A stretch of DNA of 64,000 bases, from NCBI RefSeq assembly GCF_002127325.2, contig NC_035437.2:171743378-171807377 (forward strand). The letters run 5' to 3'. Below are positions 54,886 through 64,000 of this stretch, one piece after another. Origin of the DNA: Helianthus annuus. Its lineage: Eukaryota; Streptophyta; Magnoliopsida; Asterales; Asteraceae. Each line of letters opens with the position of its first letter. Positions within the stretch are counted from its first letter, which is position 1. The notes beneath the pieces are model-generated. The model did not search any database. It was not told the origin of the DNA and worked only from the letters and a program-made list of their open reading frames with translations. The position numbers and the translations under genes were made by a program.

Positions 54886-55452
54886 AATGTTACTATTCAT
54901 TCCATTCTAATTTTAAATAATTCTAATTCTAATTCTAATTTTAATGTAATATAATAATAAACACTGTTCATTCAGTTTAAATTTTATCATATATAAATTC
55001 TTTTAAGCCATGATTGGCATGTAGCATGTTCCCGAGTCGAACCGAATCGAATCAAATGGAGTTTTGCTCGTGCTTAGTTCGGTTACAAATCGAGCCGATC
55101 GGCTCGTGTTTAACCGAGTAGAAATCCGAACGAGCATTTTCCGAGCATTAATTTTCCGAGCGAGCGGCGAGCGATGAGCTGATGACTAAACTACAGAGAA
55201 CGATGGCAAGTGAGAGACGGTCGACTTACAGTGAGAGTGGGGTACAATGAAGTGAAGAGTAGATTGTCAAGATAAAAGACTAAAGCTTAGTGACTTAAGG
55301 TATTGTTTTAGATTTAGAGTTAAAGTTTTATTGGGCTGTTTGTGGTAGTATGTATTGATATAATTGTATATTTGTATATAGTGGTGCAAAATCCAATAGT
55401 GTGGTATATATAAAACTATAAATATAAGTCATGGGCTATTTGTGGTAGTATG

Positions 55453-56640
55453 TGTTGGATTTATATGTACGGGTTCGATAAGTCAACGCTGCTGACCGAG
55501 CTATGACCCGTAAGAGTTACACCTTGGGCAACGAACATTAAACCCACTTAACTTGGTTAACTGGTGATCACGAACAATTAACGGAACGAAATATATAATT
55601 ATCTAGAATAATTATATATCCACGAGAAACGGAATTTATTATTTATACGGGTTATAAATAATATAACGTTTAATTACTTGTTTAATTAAACTTTGTTTTT
55701 TGGGCTTCGTATCGCGTTTAAGCATAAACTTATTATATTGGGCTTGGGGTTGGTTCTGGTACAAACCATATTTATCCTACAAACCGTAAGAACATATCCT
55801 AGCACTTAAAAAAAGTTAAACTGGCATATACCAAAACAATACATACATAAATGTAGCACTTTTGAATTATATTAGCACATGAAAATTAATCAAGATAATT
55901 GATTTTAGCACATATTTGAATGATATTAACACTTTTCTTAATCAGCACATTGAAAACAAAAGGAATATCCAAATAAAGAATTAATTGCTTGTTAGCATAT
56001 TTATAGAGAATTCAATATAATTGATATTATTTAGGATATTATTTTACATTTCTCTATAATTGGTTGGATGCCACGTAACACTTTTTAAATGGTTCTTACA
56101 GTTTGTATGCGAAATGTGGTTTGTATTTGATCCTAATCCTATTAGGCTTTGGGGCCTAAGAGATAATTAGGGATGTTAACCTAAATGTATCACTATATAT
56201 ATTTAGTTATCCTAAATGTTAAAAGTGTGCCTTCTGCCGTAAGCACTCACGAAAAAGGGAATTCTTAATTCCCTTTTGTTTTTGTGAGATCATCACAAAA
56301 GTAGAAAAAGGTTGCCGCCACTCAAAGAAGAAAAGTGCCGCCCCTTTATGCTTTGTGAATTGCTAAGCTGATTCGATTGTGTTCGTGTCTAGCACTGGTT
56401 CGTTGTACCTCGGTGTCTCACACGGTTAATTATTAACCAGAAGGTATATTTTTTCTCATTGGTAGATTAATTATTTTATACACCGTATTTGCATGTTTGT
56501 AACCATGATCCTGTTCGGTTCACTTTTGGTGTCGATTATTATATTTATTCCGCTGCGTTTTATTAATTATATATTTAGTTAATAAAATATGTCAACCCGT
56601 TTTGATAAAAAAGTAAAATTGACACCACTGGATCCCAACA
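55453..56640 (+). repeat. 5' LTR of the copia element (1188 bp)
   Basis: Begins TGTTGGATTTATATG and ends GATCCCAACA, with the inverted ends TGTTGG/CCCAACA, directly followed by G and the primer-binding site. A separate inverted-repeat insertion occupies about 55757-56145, so the ancestral LTR was about 800 bp. Confidence 0.85.
55757..56145. mobile_element. Inverted-repeat element inserted in the copia LTR
   Basis: TACAAACCATATTTATCC and TACAAACCGTAAGAACAT at the left are mirrored by ATGGTTCTTACAGTTTGTAT and GAAATGTGGTTTGTA at the right. The arms are about 40-45 nt. The AT-rich interior contains TTAGCACATT repeats. The borders and duplication are not resolved. Confidence 0.55.
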
Positions 56641-56641
56641 G

Positions 56642-56653
56642 TGGTATCAGAGC
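56642..56653 (+). other. Copia primer-binding site
   Basis: TGGTATCAGAGC, complementary to the 3' end of initiator-Met tRNA, lies one base after the 5' LTR end, the standard primer position for copia elements. Confidence 0.9.
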
Positions 56654-58025
56654 CACGCTTACAACATGCAAATCGGAACCGGTCCTTTTAACCGGTTATA
56701 GATCTCAAACTTTAACTTGTTTAAAGTTTCAGATCTAAATATTTCTTGGGCAAAAAGTTATTTGGTCAAAAGTTTTATTTATTTTTATTTGACCAAAAGA
56801 TTGCCCACTTTAATACGATTGTGTTGAATATGTAAATCTGGCCGACCTTGTACTTGTATTTTGTTCTTGTTTTGTTTTTTTGTTTTATGGTTTTTGGCCC
56901 ACTTTGTGGCTCAAAGTTGTAATAGATTAGGGTTTCAATTTTATTATATTTTATATTATAATGTTGAAGACCCAAAGACAAAACTGAAGACATTACAAGA
57001 ATCAAGGAGGTGCTAAAGACAACTAGATGCACTAGGTCCATCCTTGTGGTTGTTGTTACCCCGTGACCCAGATTGGTCTTGCTATTTGGCTCTAGCAAGA
57101 ACAAACGAAATGGCCTAAAGATTTACATATTGATTTTTTGCTATTATGGTTGCTTTTATCATATAAGTTGTTATATAACATACCAACCTAATACCAAACT
57201 TTTAAAAGGTGTTTTAAAATGTTCACAATCAATTATAACAAGTTCTAAATTGATTTTTACAACTTGTAAATATTTGTTATAAAACAAATAATTTATTTTA
57301 AAATAATAACCATTAGAGTTTTTGAAATTTAACAAGTTTTAACTTTCTAAAACTCATAACTTAATAGTTTTAAAACTATTAACTTTTATATGGTTATACA
57401 AGTCGCGACAAACTTAGTTTTAATAGGTTATTTAAAATTAAGTGTCCTGAGAGATGAAACGGTTAATCAAGATGTCACAGCTAAATATATACTAAAATTG
57501 GCTCTTACGACCATACTTGGTAAATATTAAATTAACCCATACTTAAAATCAATAGTCTATGCCATCCTATCACAAGCTACACTTGGAACGTAAAAGCGAA
57601 TCATCAGTGTTTGGAGCCACAACACCACACTTGATGTCTAGCATATCCTTCCAAGGTGCAAGGGTATTGTTGACACATCCGGCCCTTCCACAAGTACTTC
57701 TTTTAGGATGACAATTACTTTTTCTTTTCTCACCGCATGCTCCAGCTGTCTCGAAAGTAAAAAAGTCGGCATAGATGAGGCTAAACGTATCAATGCATAG
57801 ACAAGAGTTGTCTTAGCGGCCTCATACTCGAGAGTTGTGCAATTCTCACAATTGACACTCGTTGTCAGTCTGCCTAGTCACTTACTAGAGTGCATGCCAC
57901 AGCTGCCTTTACTACTGACATAGCCAGATTCTCATTCCTTGTTCTAATTACTGTAATGGGTCATTAATTAAATAAGGAATTATACATCAAAAATACTAAT
58001 TAAAATCTCTTTGCTTATGTAACAG

Positions 58026-61000
58026 ATGTCTAATGAAAACAACTCCTTCGTTCTCAAGTCTATACTTGAAAAGGAAAAACTTAATAACACCAACTTTCTC
58101 GAATGGCACCGCAATCTGAGAATAGTTCTCAAGATGGCAAAAAAGCTATATATCTGTCACACCCTGGCTTTGCGGAAGCGTGGTTAATTTGGTGTGACTT
58201 CTTAATACCATAGCTTAATCATAACAAGCTATATGAATTAAAAATATGCAAGATCATCCATTAAAATAAAAATATCAAAACATTGTCTTAACGGGTTAAC
58301 ACCCTATCAACCACAAACTTGTCCCACAAACATTACAACTCTAAACATAACATAACATAACATGATTTGAGGACTGTGACTTGTCCAGGAAAGAGTCACA
58401 TTCCCCAAACCCTGGATGACCTCGGTGACTAATACAGCGGAAAACATGCCATACCGTGCCAGATCTTTAATTCCCTGAAATACATGTAAGTTGAAAAATC
58501 AACAATAATGTTGAGCGAGTTCATGCGAAAGTGAGCAAATAAACCTTTGTATTTATCAAAAATCCTGGTATGTAGCAAATAAGGAAAAAGAGATCACCAA
58601 TGGTTTGCAAGTCCATTGATATGTGTGAAGTGCAAGTAGGAAGACTCAAACCTAGCGGATTTCGCGTCGGGCACAAAGTCACCCCAGGGTCCGTTATGCT
58701 GGACCTGGAGTTGGGCTCACTACACCCAGATAGATCTACCGCTTACGTCCCTCGGTCCTACAATGAGGATTAATGGCCTCCAGTTTCCGCCTACCCACTC
58801 ACATGATCTAAGTAATAACCCTCCTTACGCTAACCATACCATGTATCAAGTATTCATAATCATAGTAACATGTATTTCACCCCCGCGGTTTATAAAACTG
58901 AAAAGAGTTAAGAGAAAAGGGGGACATGAACTCACAGTCAGTGCGTCGCTATACCAAGTACTCCAAATATCCGATAGCTGTGCAACGACCTACATGTGCT
59001 AATTCTATTAGACGGATGGCCGTGCCTTAGCTTTATAGTTTACATTTTTGGGGAAACAGTTAGACAACCGTTCCTTGTATGTACTTGGTAATTTAATTTC
59101 CTTCCCAAGGATGGGGGATTTAATACATGTGTATTTGTATCATCTCATTAAGTCCCACTTAATATATTTTTACTTCTCATTCCAAAATATAAATATTTTT
59201 CTCAAAAATATCATATTTTCTCTTCTCATATTACTTTCCAAAATAACACGTTGACAAAGTGCGCGTTTATGAATATTTCCGCATAATGCGTAAGTTACGT
59301 TTTAACGATTAAGTGGTAATGGTAATTACCGTTGTAACTTATATGTTTGTCGTGTAAGCGTTTGTATTATTTTGGGTTCGTCAACGTTTGTAAATATTAT
59401 TTTTACTCTAAAAATAATATTTATGTATTTTCACAAAATAATCATAAACAGTGTGGTGAAAAATATATTTACCGAATATATATTTATCACGTTTAGTTTT
59501 GTGAAAATCCCACCTCCAAATATTTGTAAATAAAGTCATGGCGAATTATTTTTTTTTTTGAAAATATGTCAAAAGTAGTCTAACACTTGTAAGTAATTCT
59601 AAGTGTTAGATTTTAGAAAAATTTCGCCAGAGTTTCCCCTGTAACTGGAGGTGGCCACGCTTTCAAGCGTATCATTTTCTTTTACAAAATCACTTCAACA
59701 CTTCTTTAAATCAACCAATCAATTTCCAACACATCAACTAGTTTTCAACTAGTCGACAAGTATGTAAAATCGCATTATTACATGAACTTGTAGTTTTTCG
59801 GAAAACTATTGTGTAGATCTCCTTATATTTAGTGGATCTATGTATAAAATAGTTTAGTCTTGTAAAAACCCCGTTTTTAGAACAAATCATCCTTTACAAC
59901 TTCCCGTCATCTTTCTCAAAGATTGATATTTTGTCGAATACTTCTTATTTCACAAGTGTTTATACACTTGTGGTTTGTAAAATCACATTTGTTAGTTTGT
60001 CATCCAACTTATATAAAACATGATTTTCTCGACACTTGGTTCTACGAATATACCACTTGTACATACGTAGATCCGCTAGTTTTAAATACTATTTTACAAG
60101 TCAAAATACTTTTACACAAGTTCATGTCTTTCGTGTGGTAGAGTTTCACCTTTTAACCCTTGTATCGATAGAAACAAGCTTATGTCAAGATCTATGATCT
60201 TAACAAAGTCGGGTTAAACGATGATAAGAGCCACCACAATGTAGATCGGGCCTCAACAATCAACATATTCAATTACTACAACTTTTACACATGTTATGAG
60301 CTTTTAACCAACAAAATTCAAGTTTTAGTAGACTTTAGAGATTCAAAACGCATGATTCCGACTTTTAATCGCTATAACTCATATTAACCACTTTAGATAC
60401 GTTCGAGAGTAAGTTTTAAACATTATACCTCTAGCTCGGGGCTAGGGAAGAATCTAGTCGAAAATGTGGTGGATAAAAGCTAAGAAACGAGGTCCTTCCA
60501 CTTCCGCTTGCTTCAAGACTCCTAATATGTAACCCGTAAGGCTTGTATATACTTGGAATGTGAAAGATGGAACTCGAAAATGGGTGGGTGGTTGGATGGA
60601 GGTTCGGCCGTGAGTGGGGAGGGAGCAAGAGAGAAAGTTGTGAAGTGTTTAAGTGTGTGTGTAATCTCATGAGTTATGGTGGGGTATTTATAGAGAAAAT
60701 TATAATCATCGTCCAACGGATCTTATGTCTTCTAGATATTAGGCATAAACAATAAAATAATCAACTTTTGTACTTCTTGGTTTCCTCTAGTTTGGCCGAT
60801 TTCCAATGGGGGGGGGTATCCAGTTCGTTTTCAATCGTTCAGTTAGTGTTTAGTTTAGTTAAGTAGGTTAACTTTAGGGATTAACCCCGTTAGTTGCATG
60901 ATGTGTTATAAAGCGGGTGTTAGGGTAATCAGGGACCCTAACTGGCTCAGAAAAAGACTAATAATATTTCTGGCAATATTTTTATGTTCCGGGTATAGTC

Positions 61001-62239
61001 CGGTTGTTCGGTTGGATAGTAATCCGTTAAAGTGCTTAAGTAATCTTTTAAGCGTCGTAAGTAATATTTTTAGCGACACAATTTATTTTGCAAAGTGTCA
61101 GGAATATTTCCTCATGTTTTGGCACTTTATTAGTTAGCTAGAAGCTGGTATGTTAAATAAAGTGCTGTGTTTCGTGCTCAGAGTACGTTTTAGGCACATC
61201 CAATCATTACATCTTATTCCTAGAGACGCAGTTTAACAACCCTTGTATCCCTACACACACTCTGGGTGTATTAAAATATTTCTGGCTCATACAGGCCTTT
61301 AGAGGCAGTGTTTGCCTGATGCTGGCTATATCAGCATGTTCAATAGGTTATCCGTTCAAATGCTACTGTGCTTTTGTGCATCATGTTTGTCACTAGAGTT
61401 CAGTAAGTAAATAATGTAGTGACGGAAATCAAAGTATGATGCAGATATGTACATGTATCAACAGTCAAGTAGCAGTTTATCAGTAATCTCAGTCAAGCAC
61501 AGTAATTAAGCAGCAATTAATAGTTAATTAAGTCGTACGGATACCTGGTTTAGTGAGGGTTGTCACAATATCTTGGATGGCCCAGTCCCTACCGAGCCTG
61601 AAAGTAACACTACTGCTGCTCGTAAGGCACTGGAAAAGCATAACGAGGATGCCATTGAGGTAGCCTGCCTTATGCAAGCCACCATATTTCTTGAACTTCA
61701 GAAGAACATGGAAGATAAAGATGCTTATGACATGATCCAGCAACTGAAAGGCATGTTTCAGAAACAAGCCCGACAGGAGCGATATGACACCATGAAGCAG
61801 CTCATAAGCTGTAAAATGCAAGAAGGATCGTGTGTCAGTACTCATGTGCTTAAGATGAAAGGGTACATTGACCAGATGAACAAACTTGGTTAATCCCCTG
61901 CAAGATGAAATGGCAGCGGACTTCATATTGAACTCTCTCCCTAGCTCATATGACCAGTTCATTATGAACTATAATATGAATGCTTGGGTGAAGACTGTGC
62001 CTGAGCTACATGGTATGCTCAAAACGGTCGAGATGAACATTCCACATAAAATAAACCAAGTTCTGATGGTCAAGTCTGGTGGTGTTAAGAAGCGCAACAA
62101 CAAGAAAAGGGCTCATAACAACAAAGGCAAGAAAATGACTGTTGTTGCTGCCAAATCTGCCACCAACAACAAGCAGGTTGCTAAACCACACCCTCCCCAG
62201 GAGCGTCAGTGCTTTGAATGCAACCAAATGGGGCACTAG
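58026..62239 (+). pseudogene. Copia gag, split by a solo LTR and broken
   Basis: The N-terminal part 58026-58154 (MSNENNSFVLKSILEKEKL start) runs to the insertion site; the frame resumes exactly at 61573 once the solo LTR and one target copy are discounted. The middle part includes EPESNTTAARKALEKHNE and AYDMIQQLKGMF. A +1 frameshift occurs near 61886-61890, with a stop TAA at 61891. The capsid part continues (LNSLPSSYDQFIMNYNMN) to a zinc knuckle CFECNQMGH in which the following Trp codon is TAG (62237). Gag normally forms the virus-like particle; this copy is non-functional. Confidence 0.85.
58155..61567 (-). mobile_element. Solo LTR (3413 bp) inserted in copia gag
   Basis: Begins TGTCACACCC and ends GGGTTGTCACA, with perfect duplication ATATC (58150-58154, 61568-61572). 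The target lies within a Tyr-Ile codon pair of gag. No internal region remains. Its length and TGTGACAACCC (- strand) start resemble the other gypsy-type LTRs here, hence the tentative orientation. Short open frames inside are not supported as genes. Confidence 0.88.
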
Positions 62240-64000
62240 AAAAGGAACTGCCCACAGTATCTAGCCAAGCTGAAGGCGAACAAGGCCAATAGCATTGGCA
62301 CTTCTTCAGGTATTCTCATTTATGTTATTGAACTTTTTACTGTCTCCAGCAACACATGGGTATTTGATACCGGGTGTGGTTACCACATCTCTAATGTTTA
62401 ACAGGAGCCTGAAAAGTGGAGGAAGTTGAAACAAGGCGACATGGAACTCATCGTTGGTGATGGGAAAAGAGTGCCCGTTCTTGCAACCGGCACATTTCAT
62501 TTTTCATGTCCTTCTGGCCTTGTAGTTAATTTAAACAATTGTTTGTTTGCACCTGGTATAACCAGAAACATTATTTCAGTTTCCCTTTTGTTTGAACAAG
62601 GTTTCAAGTACGTTTTTAATGGTATTTCTATTTCTTCCTACTTGAATAATGTCATTTATTTTGAGGCTAAACCTCGAAATGGTATTTATGAGATTGATGT
62701 TCAAACATGTAATAACATATATCATCTTTCTAAGCGTAACAAAGTTGGTATTAATGAAACCTTTCTATGGCATTGTAGATTTGGTCACATAAGTAAGGCA
62801 CGCATAAAATGGCTCCAATCCGAGGGGATTCTTGAATCCACTGGACAAGACTCCTTTAATGATTGCGAATCTTGCTTAGCTGGCAAACTCACAAAGCGTC
62901 CCTTCACTGGTGTTGGTGAACGGGCTAATGGTCTGCTAGGACTCATTCACACTGATGTATGTGGCCCTTTCAGAACCATGACAAGAAACCATGAAAGATA
63001 CTTCGTTACTTTCATCGACGATTATAGTCGATATGCTTATGTCTATCTTATGAAGCATAAGCATGAAACTTTTGAAAAGTTCAAAGAGTTTCAAAACGAA
63101 GTAGAAAACCAACTTACTAGAAAGATAAAAATACTTCGATCAGATCGAGGTGGCGAATACCTCAGCTTAGAGTTTCTCAATCATCTCAAAGAGTGTGGAA
63201 TAATTTCAGAACCCACTCCACCTGGCACACCCCAACTTAATGGCGTGAGCGAGAGGAGAAATCGAACCCTACTTAATATGGTTCGATCGATGCTGTGTAG
63301 AACTAACTTGCCTCACTCCTTTTGGGGTCATGCTCTTATGACTGCCGCCCGCATTGTCAATCTGGCTCCGAATAAAAAGGTAAACAAAACCCCATATGAG
63401 ATATGGCATGGGCGTAAACCCAATTTGGAATACCTAAAAGTATGGGGATGTGATGCATACATCACAAGTGATGCTGATGATAAACTCGATCCTCGAGGCG
63501 AAAAGGTTGTTTTCGTCGGATACTATAAAAGAAGCGGATATTATTTCTAACATCCTGATGCAAATGTTATTTCCATCAAAAGGAAGGGGCACTTTCTTGA
63601 GGAAGAACTTCTTAATCGAGGAACTGGAGATAATGTGGTTGATCTTGAAGAAATTCGAGAACCAACAACAACCGCTGATGAAGTCGGAACGTCTGAACAA
63701 CAAGAAATTGTTGCTGATGAATCAGACATGAACACAGGCGTTTGCAGAAGTAGCAGAACTCGTAAAGAACCTGACAGATACCTTTGGCATCTCGAATGTG
63801 CTGAAGTCTTGGTAGTAGATGAGTCTAACGACGAACCTACTAACTACAAATCTGCTATCTCAGATCCTGAATATGCGAAATGGCTGGAAGCCATGAACGC
63901 TGAGATGCAATCTATGCGTGATAATCAAGTCTGGGACTTGGTTGAGCTACCCCCCCGAATCTCGGGCAGTAGGGAGCAAATGGGTTTTCAAGAAAAAAAC
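62240..64000 (+). pseudogene. Copia protease-integrase-RT start, broken
   Basis: Protease WVFDTGCGYH with the aspartic DTG motif; stop TAA at 62399. The integrase frame 62426-63550 has the zinc-binding pattern H..H..C..C (HCRFGH then CESC) and the D,D,E core: LIHTDVCGP, FIDDYSRYAYVY, SDRGGEY, and the Glu of NGVSERRNRT. A stop TAA replaces an expected aromatic residue at 63548 (GYYF then stop). The frame then reopens to the C-terminal linker and WDLVELPP, where a run of seven C (63950-63956) shifts the frame just before the conserved start of reverse transcriptase. The rest lies outside the window. Confidence 0.88.

Larger units (their letters stand above)
55453..64000 (+). mobile_element. Ty1/copia LTR retrotransposon, 5' part (continues past window)
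   Basis: 5' LTR 55453-56640, primer-binding site TGGTATCAGAGC (56642-56653), a long non-coding leader (to 58025), gag from ATG 58026, a solo LTR inserted at 58155-61567, then the rest of gag, protease, integrase and the start of reverse transcriptase up to the window edge. The flank GTATG (55448-55452) should recur after the 3' LTR. Coding is broken by one large insertion, at least two frameshifts and several stops, so this copy is dead. Confidence 0.9.

Noticed and set aside
60431..60716. Small Pro/Ser/His-rich proteins on the - strand
   Set aside because: They lie wholly within the 3.4-kb solo LTR and overlap each other in different frames.
61880..61900. Programmed +1 frameshift in copia gag
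   Set aside because: Plant copia elements normally use one frame, and this copy has other random lesions, so a plain mutation is more likely.
1..64000. CRISPR arrays, bacterial operons, tRNA or rRNA genes
   Set aside because: None seen. Tandem repeats lack spacer structure, and the only Pol III boxes belong to a SINE or to degenerate retroposon sequence.

Overview
The window is plant nuclear DNA: intron-rich genes with GT..AG introns sitting in dense, nested transposable elements (TEs). The protein families and the retroelement and Helitron styles suggest a eudicot, probably Asteraceae (moderate confidence, from general resemblance only). I see no tRNA, rRNA, CRISPR array or prokaryotic feature. 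About 3,190 nt code for two intact host proteins plus one open but shortened resistance-gene relic. Nearly all the rest is TE sequence or unassigned AT-rich DNA.

Left part (1-12,300): one gene on the + strand, a membrane-anchored PLP-dependent cysteine synthase-like enzyme. It has six coding exons giving 428 codons, spread over 9.7 kb because introns 2, 4 and 5 filled with hAT, Tourist-type, Helitron-like and Mutator-like foldback elements and with elements that sit in TA microsatellites.

12,300-27,300: TE territory. It holds GGTACC-motif repeats (one split by a 2.0-kb solo LTR with target duplication ATCCG) and an almost complete Ty3/gypsy chromovirus-like element on the - strand (16953-24923, target duplication TTGAT). 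That element carries an extra ORF upstream of gag, and its 5' LTR lost 547 bp through a 4-bp microhomology.

27,300-36,750: a DEK-type chromatin protein gene on the + strand, with 11 coding exons and 634 codons. Its leader intron contains about eleven copies of a ~148-bp repeat that carry copies of the 5' splice site, plus a second copy of the leader exon end.

36,900-41,500: a 5'-truncated LINE, then a CC-NB-LRR resistance-gene relic on the - strand. It lacks ARC2/MHD and has a Tourist-like MITE at its 3' end.

41,500-55,400: Helitron ends, a SINE, and a 6.9-kb non-coding LTR element (43570-50455, target duplication TAGTA) with a solo LTR nested inside (47575-49408, target duplication AACAT), followed by MITEs and a Helitron-like array.

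55,450-64,000: the 5' half of a decayed Ty1/copia element on the + strand, whose gag is split by a 3.4-kb solo LTR (target duplication ATATC).

The strongest non-obvious signal is a set of six foldback elements with different arm sequences. They share the terminus GAGTWAA (one GAGCTAA), and all are flanked by 9-bp target duplications (three perfect, three 8 of 9). This points to one Mutator-type mobilising activity behind several hairpin families. Positions and exon boundaries were read by eye; novelty relative to databases could not be tested.
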